Origin: Yersinia enterocolitica
Lineage (GTDB): Bacteria; Pseudomonadota; Gammaproteobacteria; Enterobacterales; Enterobacteriaceae
Assembly: GCA_002082245.2 (NCBI GenBank)
Contig: NBTC02000002.1
Coordinates: forward strand, 372,001-436,000
DNA length: 64,000 bases
Direction of reading: 5' to 3'
The position numbers and the translations under genes are program-made. The notes beneath the pieces are model-generated. The model had not been told where the DNA came from. It made no database searches and saw only the letters and a program-made list of their open reading frames with translations. Below are positions 10,290-19,128 of this stretch, one piece after another; within the stretch, counting starts at the first letter, position 1, and each line of letters opens with the position of its first letter.

Positions 10290-11696
10290 TTATAGACTCA
10301 GCAGTGTTAGCTTGAGGGATGCCGCGCATGCCACAATTGAGCGCTGCTGGGTTTCTTCATATAGCTGTAGTTCATCAATTACCGTGGCTCCCAGCGCCCG
10401 CTGGAAATCCTGCTTGCTGGAGTGCCCCGCAAACTGGCTGTGACCACTGTCCCCTAAATTTGATTGAAAAATACCTGCTGCGCTGACGGGGAGAAAATCC
10501 TCATAAACTAACGGCTCATATTGGATAAATTCCCCGTCAATCAATTGGTCTAATGTCAGGTTTTGCATTGATTCAGTAAGGGTACTTAGCCCTCTCTCGG
10601 TAGGGAAATAGCGAAAGAAAGCGAGCTGTTCAGCGCGCATTGTCGGGTAGTCATCTGGGAACTGGCTAAATTTCTCCTTGAGAATCGCCATGTATTGCAG
10701 GGCATTTTTTTCATTTACGGGAACCTGTAGTTGATCTTGTGCCGCCTGTAGCAGGCAGTCATAGAGATTACGCCCCTTCGCTGTCAGCGCTGTCCCCCGT
10801 TGTTCTATTTCACCAAAACGGGCGGTGTGATGCCCTCGAGTGAGTCGACCATCTGTTGCGACAAACGAAACCTGTTCCTCAAGGGCTTTAAAACTGGTTT
10901 GCCGTAATAATATTGGACAGCGGCGCGGAGGTGGCCCTTCGATCACCGCTTTGGGGGTAATCTGATGTTCTGGCATCGCAATTTGTACGGCATCGATATG
11001 CAACGTTCGTGGCGTTAGGTGGTTAATATGGGGTCCTTTGAAAGCCACCACATCGGCAATTAAACGATGCTGATCGTGCAGTTGTTGGTAAACATCAGCA
11101 CTTACTGTCGCTTGATTATGCCAGCGAAATGTCTCTAATGACTGAGCAATAAAGTCATCGGCTTCATTGCTGGTCAGCCCGCCGGAAATTTCATGCTGAG
11201 TAATTAATTCGATAGCCCGTGGAGTAAATATCACTCTTTTTGCCAGAATATCGGCAGCTTGTTGCCGCAGCTCTGGTTGTTCAATTAATTCAAGGCGCAA
11301 TAATGAGGTGAAAATTCTAAATGGGCAGGTTTGCAGCGAAGCTTCATGGACAGCGCGGAATGCCGTCGAGTGAACCGGAACCCCAGCCGGGGCCAGGTCA
11401 TAATAACCAACAGGCAGCATACCCATCACCGCAAACAGGCGGCGCAGGGTCGCAAGTTCAGCGGCGGTTCCCACTCGGATAGCACCGTGTCGTTCCATGT
11501 TCAGGCGCTCAATCTCTCCGGTCCGGCGTAAATGGCGGGTAAGTTCCGGTTGCTGACCCATAGTTTGGTTGTTGATATCAGCAACCAGTTGTAACAAGGC
11601 TCCGTATAGCGGCACTTCATCCTGATACATATCCGACATGGCACTGGAGAATCTGGCGCGAATCTCATCGGGGTGGACAAACGGTGGGTGAGTCAT
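10290..11696 (-). CDS. ydcJ: 2-oxoadipate dioxygenase/decarboxylase family protein (YdcJ/HglS, DUF1338)
   Basis: The 468-residue protein closely follows E. coli YdcJ (about 447 residues) in blocks such as GAIRVGTAAELATLRRLFA, PRTLHID and EDFLPVSAAGIFQSNLG. Characterised family members are non-haem iron enzymes turning 2-oxoadipate into 2-hydroxyglutarate in lysine breakdown. The expected metal ligands appear present: His70 in NMERHGAIRVG, a His in HINHLTPR and the Glu in RFGEIEQRG. AAGGAG lies 10 bases before ATG. E. coli keeps ydcJ elsewhere, so this is a relocated or inserted copy. It faces lpxK tail to tail. The in vivo substrate is inferred. Confidence 0.85.
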   Translation of the reverse strand: MTHPPFVHPDEIRARFSSAMSDMYQDEVPLYGALLQLVADINNQTMGQQPELTRHLRRTGEIERLNMERHGAIRVGTAAELATLRRLFAVMGMLPVGYYDLAPAGVPVHSTAFRAVHEASLQTCPFRIFTSLLRLELIEQPELRQQAADILAKRVIFTPRAIELITQHEISGGLTSNEADDFIAQSLETFRWHNQATVSADVYQQLHDQHRLIADVVAFKGPHINHLTPRTLHIDAVQIAMPEHQITPKAVIEGPPPRRCPILLRQTSFKALEEQVSFVATDGRLTRGHHTARFGEIEQRGTALTAKGRNLYDCLLQAAQDQLQVPVNEKNALQYMAILKEKFSQFPDDYPTMRAEQLAFFRYFPTERGLSTLTESMQNLTLDQLIDGEFIQYEPLVYEDFLPVSAAGIFQSNLGDSGHSQFAGHSSKQDFQRALGATVIDELQLYEETQQRSIVACAASLKLTLLSL

Positions 11697-12101
11697 AATC
11701 GGATAGCTCCTTCATGCTTATTCAGTTTTTAGTCTAGATTGATATCGATAATTAATGGGGTAAGCAGTGGAGAATATTGGTTTTTTATGCGTGGCATCCC
11801 ATTGATGCTACTTACTGAACTACCTTCCCAGATAAAATAGTTGCGCGGCATGGTATTTTATGAGTTAATAGCCGCTGGCCTGTGCTACAGACCTATTTAT
11901 GTGTAAGAGTGTTCGAGACTAAAGTAAAGCAGTTCCTCCCAGACGTTATCTTGTTGATGCCGATCCAAAGACGAACCTTCCAGTATCTCTGATAGTAACT
12001 CCCATAAGTAATGTTCTGATGCAGGCCCGCTATTACTCATAGCGCGAGTGCCTTATGGCAGATTTAATGTTATTTGAAAGAAGAAGTTGAAGGTGAAGTT
12101 T
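11697..12101. other. 405-bp divergent intergenic stretch, ydcJ and first csp gene
   Basis: This region must hold the start signals for leftward ydcJ and rightward csp. No convincing -35/-10 pair, operator or small ORF could be picked by eye. Part of it is likely a long csp leader, since the cold-shock family often has leaders over 100 bases, but no cold-box was recognised. Confidence 0.4.
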
Positions 12102-12311
12102 ATGTCTAAGAAGACAGGTCAGGTTAAGTGGTTCAACGAAAGCAAAGGTTTTGGTTTTATTGAACAGCATGATGGCGGTAAAGATGTGTTTGTTCACTTC
12201 TCCGCGATCGCAACTGATGGTTTCAAAACCTTGGCTGAAGGCCAGCGTGTTGAGTATACCATCCAAGACAGCCCGCGCGGGCCGGCTGCTGCAAACGTTG
12301 TTGCTCTGTAA
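12102..12311 (+). CDS. Cold-shock protein, CspE/CspC type
   Basis: The 69-residue single-domain OB-fold RNA chaperone has both RNA-binding motifs intact: RNP1 KGFGFI (residues 16-21) and RNP2 VFVHF (29-33). It also has the family ending [11 protein letters not shown] 12102 is chosen because [14 protein letters not shown] aligns with CspE/CspC and AAGGTGAA lies just upstream. It sits alone before its own terminator. Which csp paralogue it corresponds to in other Yersinia cannot be settled here. Confidence 0.93.
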   Translation: MSKKTGQVKWFNESKGFGFIEQHDGGKDVFVHFSAIATDGFKTLAEGQRVEYTIQDSPRGPAAANVVAL

Positions 12312-12393
12312 TTTAAGAGAAATAATGTTTAGATTATCTTAGAAAGTGATGATGCCGATGTGCTAATCATCGATCTGGATAGCAAAATTCTAA

Positions 12394-12417
12394 AGCCCGC
12401 ACTTATGCGGGTTTTTT
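12394..12417 (+). terminator. Intrinsic terminator after first csp gene
   Basis: CCCGCA and TGCGGG pair around CTTA and are followed by six T residues. Confidence 0.88.
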
Positions 12418-12527
12418 CATAAAATCAAGCTCATAGAGGTTTAATCAGAAAACTTTAGGATGGGCAACTGCATCTAAACAATAAATAAAAATGAGTTGTT
12501 AGGATGCCCAGTAAAAGGAAATTTATT

Positions 12528-12737
12528 ATGACGTTAAAAATGGGTCGCGTGAAATGGTTCAACCAATCAGAAGGTTACGGTTTCATCTCGCCACACGATG
12601 GTAGTTTGGATGTGTATGTCAGCAAGACGGCTATCGCCAACACCAAAAATAAATCACTCAGTGAAGGGCAAGACGTTGAATTCTCTACTTATCGTAGTAT
12701 TCACGGGCCGTCAGCAGCAGATGTGATCGCTTTCTAA
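12528..12737 (+). CDS. Divergent cold-shock-domain protein with altered RNP2
   Basis: The 69-residue cold-shock-domain protein begins MTLKMGRVKWFNQSEGYGF. RNP1 is nearly normal (EGYGFI), but RNP2, usually VFVHF, reads VYVSK, so the conserved His and the second aromatic residue that stack on RNA are missing. The ending AADVIAF keeps the family pattern. ATG 12528 follows AAAGGA at 6-7 bases. The gene lies 216 bp after the canonical csp and has its own terminator, so a duplication followed by divergence is likely. RNA affinity may be reduced; E. coli CspF/CspH show comparable drift. Confidence 0.85.
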   Translation: MTLKMGRVKWFNQSEGYGFISPHDGSLDVYVSKTAIANTKNKSLSEGQDVEFSTYRSIHGPSAADVIAF

Positions 12738-12769
12738 GTAAACGACGACGATCAACTCGTTTTCTAAGC

Positions 12770-12795
12770 AAACGGCTACCTTTTGGTAGCCGTTT
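12770..12795 (+). terminator. Intrinsic terminator after divergent csp gene
   Basis: AAACGGCTACC and GGTAGCCGTTT form an 11-bp perfect stem with a T4 loop, followed by GTATTT. Confidence 0.8.
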
Positions 12796-12963
12796 GTATT
12801 TATACCCTTGGGTATTTTTGGCCTCTATTCGACAGGTTGCTTTGTCGCCGGGCAGCTTTTGCAGGTGCTTCTATTTGTCTTTATGCGGCTTAGTTGCTGA
12901 AGTTAGCAAACAGCGCAATAATTTTATGGAATACTTTCATCTCTTACTCGACATGCCCATTTA

Positions 12964-12979
12964 TGTGATGTGAATCACA
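12964..12979. promoter_or_regulatory. CRP-type palindrome
   Basis: TGTGATGTGAATCACA is a perfect TGTGA-N6-TCACA site with flanking A/T. It is 215 bp upstream of ycaR and 227 bp after the divergent csp stop, so its target is unclear. CRP binding is inferred from the motif alone. Confidence 0.6.
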
Positions 12980-13193
12980 AAATTCTACTCCTCGCTATTC
13001 AACATATCAATAACAAAACCAGCATTTATCCCACGAGATAGCTATCTATATTTACTTATGTAGTTGCTAATTAACATAACTCCTTGTTATTAATCGCTGA
13101 TAGCGCAGGCAGCATCGGTACAGTTAACCTGCCTCAGCAGATATGGTATCCTCGAGCACTTTCCTGCTGGCTAAACTCCATTCTGGAGGATGT

Positions 13194-13376
13194 ATGGACC
13201 ACCGTTTACTCGAGATCGTTGCCTGTCCGGTTTGCAACGGCAAGTTGTATTTCAATAAAGAAAACCTTGAATTGGTATGTAAAGCTGACAATCTGGCTTA
13301 CCCGGTGCGCGATGGTATTCCGGTATTGTTGGAGAATGAAGCCCGCCCACTGTCAATTGATGAGAAGCACGCATGA
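13194..13376 (+). CDS. ycaR: Trm112-family zinc-binding-type small protein YcaR
   Basis: The 60-residue protein has the same length as E. coli Yca[19 protein letters not shown] has the N-terminal CPxC pair typical of Trm112/UPF0434 proteins, and [12 protein letters not shown] is the second family block. Its biochemical role is not established. CTGGAGGA lies just before ATG. The stop overlaps the kdsB start by four bases, indicating translational coupling with kdsB. Confidence 0.93.
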   Translation: MDHRLLEIVACPVCNGKLYFNKENLELVCKADNLAYPVRDGIPVLLENEARPLSIDEKHA

Positions 13377-14125
13377 GTTTCATCGCTATAATTCCCGCTC
13401 GATATGCTTCAACCCGGTTACCCGGCAAGCCATTGGCTGATATTGCGGGCAAACCGATGGTAGTTCATGTGATGGAACGAGCAAAGGCGTCGGGCGCGTC
13501 ACGGGTGATTGTGGCAACAGATCATCCTGAGGTGGTGAGAGCCGTTGAGGCTGCCGGTGGTGAGGTCTGTATGACCCGTACCGATCATCAATCTGGCACC
13601 GAGCGCTTAGCCGAAGTTATTGAACTATATGGTTTTGCCGATGATGATATTATCGTAAATGTCCAAGGGGATGAACCTCTGATACCCCCGGTAATTATCC
13701 GTCAGGTGGCTGATAATCTGGCCGCTTGTCGTGCTGGCATGGCAACATTAGCGGTGCCGATTGAAAGTAGCGAAGAAGCATTTAACCCTAATGCGGTTAA
13801 AGTGGTGATGGATGAGCAAGGCTACGCGCTCTATTTCTCCCGCGCGGCGATCCCATGGGAAAGAGAGCGTTTTGCTCAGTCAAAAGAGACTATCGGTGAT
13901 TGTTTCTTACGCCATATTGGTATCTATGCTTATCGTGCAGGTTTTATCCGCCGTTATGTTAATTGGGCGCCGAGCAAACTCGAACAAATCGAGCTATTAG
14001 AGCAACTTCGAGTACTGTGGTATGGCGAAAAGATCCACGTCGCGGTAGCAAAAGCGATACCCACGGTTGGGGTTGATACTCAGGCTGATCTGGATCGGGT
14101 GCGCGCTATCATGCTTCATCAGTAA
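13373..14125 (+). CDS. kdsB: CMP-KDO synthetase
   Basis: The 250-residue cytosolic enzyme activates KDO with CTP for the inner core of LPS. N-terminal [15 protein letters not shown] is the nucleotide-binding signature, [10 protein letters not shown] contains the metal-binding Asp, and [14 protein letters not shown] is another conserved block. The start overlaps ycaR. A terminator follows at 14150. Confidence 0.97.
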   Translation: MSFIAIIPARYASTRLPGKPLADIAGKPMVVHVMERAKASGASRVIVATDHPEVVRAVEAAGGEVCMTRTDHQSGTERLAEVIELYGFADDDIIVNVQGDEPLIPPVIIRQVADNLAACRAGMATLAVPIESSEEAFNPNAVKVVMDEQGYALYFSRAAIPWERERFAQSKETIGDCFLRHIGIYAYRAGFIRRYVNWAPSKLEQIELLEQLRVLWYGEKIHVAVAKAIPTVGVDTQADLDRVRAIMLHQ

Positions 14126-14149
14126 CCATTACGGGCACCGAACTGTTTG

Positions 14150-14178
14150 CGCCAGGTCCAATTGGGCCTGGCGTTTTT
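14150..14178 (+). terminator. Intrinsic terminator of kdsB
   Basis: CGCCAGG and CCTGGCG pair around a 10-base loop and are followed directly by five T residues. Confidence 0.88.
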
Positions 14179-14297
14179 ACGTTGTATCCGATAGTTTGAT
14201 TTTTATTATCAATAATAGTTGATCTGCATTCTGGAAATCTCCCGCCCGTCATCCCATTATGAACCATCAATTTCGCCAGATAATTGGACTGAGCATA

Positions 14298-15191
14298 ATG
14301 GAACAACTGAAAGCTGAATTAAGTGTGGTGCTCGGGGAATCTATCACCCGCCTCGAACGTATCAGCGAGCAGCCCTATGCCCACCTGTACGCGATGTATA
14401 ACCAGCAGGGGCAGGCAATCCCATTACTGGCGAAGAGCTATGTTTGTCAGGGGATTGCACAGCAAGAGGCGTATAAACTTTCCATGCTGGCTCGGGAAGG
14501 TGATATCCGGTTACCCACAGTGTACGGACTGGTGATGACCCACCAATCCCCGTATAAAGAAATTCTGTTGATGGAGCGTTTACGTGGTGTTTCGGTGGAG
14601 GCACCGACTCGGACGGGGGAGCGCTGGGATGCTTTGATGGATCAGATAGTTGAAGGTGTGCTGGCATGGCACCGCATTGATAGCCACGGTTGTGTGGGTA
14701 ATGTTGATAGCACCCAGGAAAATGATTGGTTCAGTTGGTATCAGCAACGAGTTGAAGTGTTGTGGGCGACCTTGTCTAATATGAATTCACCGGTTATGAC
14801 ATTGGAAGACCGTGCAATACTTTACCGTGCGAAGGCGTCATTAACGGCACTTTTTGCCGGTTTTGATGACAGCTCAGTGCTGGTGCACGGCAACCTGACT
14901 CTCCGCAGCATGTTAAAAGATGCGCGCAGCGATCAGTTGCTAGCGATGCTTAATCCTGGCCCGATGTTGTGGGCTCCACGAGAGTATGACTTGTTCCGCC
15001 TCAGCGAAGAGGGCATGCCTAGTCAGCTATTCTATCGTTATCTCAATAAAGCACCGGTCTCTGAATCCTTTGTTGCCCGCCGATGGCTCTATACCCTTTG
15101 GGAACTGGTGGCCCGCTTCATCCATACCGGGAATCTGGATCGTGCTGTATTTGATAATGCCGCCAGGCAACTTCTCCCTTGGCTAGATTAA
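14298..15191 (+). CDS. ycbJ: YcbJ, kinase-like fold protein of unknown function
   Basis: The 297-residue protein has the same length as E. coli YcbJ. The sequence has aminoglycoside-phosphotransferase-like features: VLVHGNLTLRSML near residue 207 resembles the catalytic HGDLxxxN loop, but with Arg where Asn is usual. LLMERLRGVSVEAP resembles the hinge region. Activity is unknown. ATG 14298 is chosen because MEQLKAELS aligns with E. coli; the frame is open 13 codons further up. An ERIC repeat starts at the stop codon. Confidence 0.88.
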   Translation: MEQLKAELSVVLGESITRLERISEQPYAHLYAMYNQQGQAIPLLAKSYVCQGIAQQEAYKLSMLAREGDIRLPTVYGLVMTHQSPYKEILLMERLRGVSVEAPTRTGERWDALMDQIVEGVLAWHRIDSHGCVGNVDSTQENDWFSWYQQRVEVLWATLSNMNSPVMTLEDRAILYRAKASLTALFAGFDDSSVLVHGNLTLRSMLKDARSDQLLAMLNPGPMLWAPREYDLFRLSEEGMPSQLFYRYLNKAPVSESFVARRWLYTLWELVARFIHTGNLDRAVFDNAARQLLPWLD

Positions 15192-15334
15192 TATCCTTCA
15201 TCTTTCAAGTTGCTGGTGTGTTGGCTGCGCTCAATAACCCGAATCACTTACTGCTCTTGACCTTAAAAAATAAGTAAGCTCATCGGGATTTTTTCCCTTG
15301 CCGCCTTCCTGCATTTCGAAATCTATTGGATATT
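15191..15334. repeat. ERIC-type repeat
   Basis: This roughly 144-bp element begins at the ycbJ stop. It has terminal inverted sequences (ATATCCTTCATCTTTCAAGT at the left, CGAAATCTATTGGATAT at the right) and the ERIC core words TTGGCTGCGCTC, CCCGAATCACTTACT and TAAGTAAGCTCATCGGGATT. It separates convergent ycbJ and elyC and may fold as a long transcript stem. Confidence 0.8.
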
Positions 15335-15365
15335 GACGGGTGACAATGAGTTATTAATAGCAAAA

Positions 15366-16133
15366 TTATTCATCCTTGCTATCCCCGCTTAATTTTTGCC
15401 ACAACAGCCCCAATGTTTCATACCAGGCACGCTCGGTGTGGCCTAAATAAGCCGCTGCTGGAATAGCACGCTCCCAGCTATGCAGTGGCGTGGTGATGGC
15501 TAACTGATTTGCAGGCGCGGGGATTGGATGTAACCCAATGGCGGTAAAGAATTTAATCGCTCGGGGCAGATGATTTGCCGAGGTGACCAGCAAAAATGGT
15601 TTATTACCCACCAGAGTGGCCACCGCCGCGGCTTCTTCAACGGTATCTTTCGGTTGCTCTAACGCAATAATATTCGCCACCGGAACACCTAAGCTTTCTG
15701 CCACCTGAGCTGCTGTTGTTGCACTGCTTTGGTTGTTCGGACCCGCACTGCCAGTAAAAACCATTTTTGCGTTAGGATGTGCACGATACAGCCTGACACC
15801 CTCAGTGACTCTTGGCAGGCTATTTGCGAATAAATTGGCGCTTGGTGCCCAATTCGGATTAAACGTGTAGCCGCCACCGAGCACAACAATGTAATCTACC
15901 GGGTCGTTTCCCTGATAAGTCGGGTATGACTTTTCCAGTGGCAATAGCAGGCGGTCAGCGACAGGTTGCAGGCTAATAAGCAATAATACCAGCCAACTCA
16001 ACGCAAAAAGTGTTTTGCCACTTTTCTGCCAGCGGGTAAACCACAATAAAATTAGTGCCAGCCCCATGATGATGAGTAACAAGGGCAGGGGCATTAATAA
16101 GCCGCCAACAAACTTTTTTAAGGTGAAAAGCAT
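15366..16133 (-). CDS. elyC: Envelope biogenesis factor ElyC (DUF218)
   Basis: The 255-residue inner-membrane protein (E. coli about 259) has two N-terminal membrane helices, PLPLLLIIMGLALILLWF and FALSWLVLLLISL. A DUF218 domain follows, with VDYIVVLGGGYTFNP, FTGSAGPNNQS, KDTVEEA and LLVTSANHLPRA. In E. coli ElyC is needed for peptidoglycan synthesis at low temperature through its effect on undecaprenyl carrier metabolism. It is transcribed away from cmoM. Confidence 0.93.
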   Translation of the reverse strand: MLFTLKKFVGGLLMPLPLLLIIMGLALILLWFTRWQKSGKTLFALSWLVLLLISLQPVADRLLLPLEKSYPTYQGNDPVDYIVVLGGGYTFNPNWAPSANLFANSLPRVTEGVRLYRAHPNAKMVFTGSAGPNNQSSATTAAQVAESLGVPVANIIALEQPKDTVEEAAAVATLVGNKPFLLVTSANHLPRAIKFFTAIGLHPIPAPANQLAITTPLHSWERAIPAAAYLGHTERAWYETLGLLWQKLSGDSKDE

Positions 16134-16314
16134 AAAAATAGGGCCCTTTTGGCTGAAAAACCGGCATTTGGCGCTGATTACAGGCCAAGAGGATTTATTC
16201 TAAGTCAGGCTGTGCCAAAATAGCAGGTTGGTAGGCATTCTTTTTACTGTGGCTATTGATTTACCATTATCTATCAAAGCCGTTAAATCAATAGTTATAG
16301 CGGAGCAGTTGTTC

Positions 16315-17100
16315 ATGCAGGATCGCAATTTCGATGACATTGCTGAGAAGTTTTCCCGCAATATCTATGGTACGACGAAGGGAATGATTCGCCAGGCGGT
16401 GGTTTGGCAAGATATCAGCGGGCTGTTAGCGCAGTTGCCACCACGCCCGTTGCGGATTTTAGATGCAGGTGGTGGCGAAGGGCATATGGCTTGCCAACTG
16501 GCGGCATTAGGCCATCAGGTCCTATTATGTGACCTGTCAGCGGAGATGATCCAGCGCGCGAAGGCCGCTGCCTTGGAAAAAGGTGTGAGCCACAACATGC
16601 AATTTGTACAAAGTGCGGCTCAGGACATCACCCATCATTTAGAACAGCCGGTTGATCTGATATTGTTCCATGCGGTTTTAGAATGGATTGCAGAGCCTCA
16701 ACACGTTCTGCAAATACTCTTTAATGCGTTGACTCCCGGCGGCGCGCTCTCATTGATGTTTTTCAATGCCAATGGATTGGTGATGCGTAATGCGGTATTG
16801 GGTAACTTTCAGTTGGCGTTACCGGGTGTAAAAAGGCGTAGGCAGCGTTCGCTATCGCCGCAATACCCTTTAGATCCACCAACGGTATATGGTTGGCTTG
16901 AGCAAATGGGTTTATCCATTAGCGGTAAGACGGGAGTACGGGTGTTTCACGATTACATGAAAAATAAACAGCAACAAGTTGATGAGTTTGCTGAATTATT
17001 GGCGTTGGAACAGCGCTATTGCCGGCAGGAGCCCTTTATCAGCCTGGGGCGCTACGTGCATGTCATGGCGTTTAAGCCAAATCTGAAGGACCCATTATGA
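16315..17100 (+). CDS. cmoM: tRNA 5-carboxymethoxyuridine methyltransferase
   Basis: The 261-residue SAM-dependent methyltransferase (formerly SmtA) converts cmo5U34 to its methyl ester in t[23 protein letters not shown] is motif I, and [11 protein letters not shown] and [13 protein letters not shown] are later Rossmann blocks. The start [19 protein letters not shown] aligns with E. coli; 29 further codons are open upstream but unconserved. Its stop overlaps the mukF ATG by four bases, so it heads the cmoM-mukFEB operon. Confidence 0.95.
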   Translation: MQDRNFDDIAEKFSRNIYGTTKGMIRQAVVWQDISGLLAQLPPRPLRILDAGGGEGHMACQLAALGHQVLLCDLSAEMIQRAKAAALEKGVSHNMQFVQSAAQDITHHLEQPVDLILFHAVLEWIAEPQHVLQILFNALTPGGALSLMFFNANGLVMRNAVLGNFQLALPGVKRRRQRSLSPQYPLDPPTVYGWLEQMGLSISGKTGVRVFHDYMKNKQQQVDEFAELLALEQRYCRQEPFISLGRYVHVMAFKPNLKDPL

Positions 17101-18419
17101 GTGACTTTTCCCAGACAGTACCCGAACTGGTCGCCTGGGCGCGGAAAAATGACTTTTCGATTACTCTGCCCACCGATCGTTTGGCCTTTCTTTTAGCTAT
17201 TGCCACGTTAAACGGTGAGCGGCTGGATGGCGAAATGAGTGAAGGGGAGTTAGTTGATGCATTTCGCCACGTCTGCAAAGGTTTTGAGCAGACCCATGAA
17301 ACCGTGGCCGTGCGCGCGAATAATGCTATCAATGACATGGTGCGCCAGCGGTTACTCAACCGCTTTACCAGTGAAATTGCCGATGGTAATGCGATTTACC
17401 GCCTGACGCCGTTAGGCATTGGTATCACTGACTACTATATCCGGCAGCGCGAATTCTCCACCCTGCGCCTGTCAATGCAGTTATCGATTGTCGCACAAGA
17501 GCTACAACGGGCGGCAGAAGCAGCCGAAGAGGGGGGGGATGAATTCCACTGGCATCGTAATGTTTTTGCCCCGCTAAAATATTCAGTTGCTGAAATTTTC
17601 GACAGCATTGATATGACGCAACGCTTGATGGACGAGCAGCAACATAGTGTGAAGGAAGATATCGCCGCGTTGCTGAATCAGGATTGGCGGGCGGCTATTG
17701 CCAGTTGTGAAATGCTGTTGTCAGAAACATCCGGCACACTGCGTGAATTACAAGATACGCTGGAAGCGGCAGGTGATAAACTTCAGGCTAACCTGTTACG
17801 TATTCAAGAAGCCACTATCGGCAATGCGGGTCTGGATCTGGTGGATAAGTTGGTCTTTGATTTACAAAGTAAACTTGACCGCATTATCAGTTGGGGTCAG
17901 CAGGCGATTGACCTGTGGATCGGCTATGACCGCCACGTGCATAAGTTTATCCGTACTGCGATTGATATGGATAAAAACCGTGTCTTCGCCCAACGCTTGC
18001 GCCAGTCAGTTCAGAATTATTTTGATAGCCCATGGACTCTCACCTATGCCAACGCTGATCGCTTGCTGGATATGCGCGATGAAGAACTGGCGTTGCGCAG
18101 TGAGGAAGTTACCGGGGAGCTGCCACCGGATCTGGAATTTGAAGAATTTAATGAGATCCGTGAGCAATTAGCCGCCCTGATTGAGCAGGCGTTGTTGGTA
18201 TACCAGCAACAAAAGATGCCACTTAATCTGGGGGAAGTGATGCGCGACTACCTCGCGCAATATCCGCGTGCTCGTCATTTCGACGTGGCTCGTATCCTGG
18301 TCGACCAGGCAGTTCGCCTTGGTGTGGCCGAAGCCGATTTCTCAGGGTTACCAGCAGAATGGTTGGCAATCAATGATTACGGAGCCAAGGTGCAGGCACA
18401 TGTCATCAACAAATATTGA
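17097..18419 (+). CDS. mukF: Chromosome partition protein MukF (kleisin)
   Basis: The 440-residue kleisin of the MukBEF condensin has an N-terminal winged-helix dimerisation domain (about 1-120), a helical middle, and a C-terminal winged helix that binds the MukB head. It bridges MukB heads and recruits MukE. The gene overlaps cmoM by 4 bp and mukE by 20 bp, so production of the complex is translationally coupled. Confidence 0.98.
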   Translation: MSDFSQTVPELVAWARKNDFSITLPTDRLAFLLAIATLNGERLDGEMSEGELVDAFRHVCKGFEQTHETVAVRANNAINDMVRQRLLNRFTSEIADGNAIYRLTPLGIGITDYYIRQREFSTLRLSMQLSIVAQELQRAAEAAEEGGDEFHWHRNVFAPLKYSVAEIFDSIDMTQRLMDEQQHSVKEDIAALLNQDWRAAIASCEMLLSETSGTLRELQDTLEAAGDKLQANLLRIQEATIGNAGLDLVDKLVFDLQSKLDRIISWGQQAIDLWIGYDRHVHKFIRTAIDMDKNRVFAQRLRQSVQNYFDSPWTLTYANADRLLDMRDEELALRSEEVTGELPPDLEFEEFNEIREQLAALIEQALLVYQQQKMPLNLGEVMRDYLAQYPRARHFDVARILVDQAVRLGVAEADFSGLPAEWLAINDYGAKVQAHVINKY

Positions 18420-19128
18420 AGTAGTAATGCCCGTTAAACTGGCTCAGGCATTGGCCAACTCACTGTTTCCAGCACTTGACAGCCAGTTACGTGCCGGTCG
18501 TCATATCGGGATTGATGAACTGGATAATCATGCTTTCCTGATGGATTTTCAGGAGCAACTGGAAGAGTTTTATACCCGTTATAACGTGGAGTTAATCCGT
18601 GCACCGGAAGGTTTCTTCTATCTGCGTCCCCGTTCTACCACGCTGATTCCACGCTCGGTGCTATCTGAGCTGGATATGATGGTTGGCAAGATCCTTTGTT
18701 ATCTGTATCTCAGCCCTGAACGTTTGGCCCATGAAGGCATTTTCGCGCAGCACGAATTATACGAAGAGCTGCTAAGTCTGGCCGATGAGAGCAAATTGCT
18801 GAAGTTTGTTAACCAGCGCTCAACCGGGTCGGATTTGGATAAACAGAAGTTGCAGGAAAAAGTACGAACCTCACTTAACCGGCTGCGTCGGTTGGGGATG
18901 ATCTACTTTATGGGCAATGACAGCAGCAAGTTTCGTATCACTGAAGCGGTATTCCGCTTTGGTGCTGATGTGCGTAGCGGCGATGACCCACGGGAAGCCC
19001 AGTTACGCATGATCCGTGATGGCGAGGCCATGGCGGTGGAAAACAGTCTGTCACTCCATGATGAAAGCGATGAAACTGACATCACCATGGGTAATGCAGC
19101 GGACAGTGCAGAGGATGAACAGGAATGA
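18400..19128 (+). CDS. mukE: Chromosome partition protein MukE
   Basis: The 242-residue winged-helix accessory protein of MukBEF binds the MukF middle region and DNA. ATG 18400 is selected because [20 protein letters not shown] aligns with E. coli MukE; the frame continues upstream inside mukF and that part is a shadow. [22 protein letters not shown] is the conserved C-terminal winged-helix region, followed by an acidic tail. It overlaps mukB by 4 bp. Confidence 0.97.
   Translation: MSSTNIEVVMPVKLAQALANSLFPALDSQLRAGRHIGIDELDNHAFLMDFQEQLEEFYTRYNVELIRAPEGFFYLRPRSTTLIPRSVLSELDMMVGKILCYLYLSPERLAHEGIFAQHELYEELLSLADESKLLKFVNQRSTGSDLDKQKLQEKVRTSLNRLRRLGMIYFMGNDSSKFRITEAVFRFGADVRSGDDPREAQLRMIRDGEAMAVENSLSLHDESDETDITMGNAADSAEDEQE

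Larger units (their letters stand above)
12738..13193. other. 456-bp intergenic stretch before ycaR
   Basis: It contains the csp terminator at 12770, the CRP-type palindrome at 12964, and a possible promoter for ycaR-kdsB: TTAACC (13124-13129) and TATCCT (13147-13152) separated by 17 bp. No ORF with a ribosome site was found in it. Confidence 0.45.
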
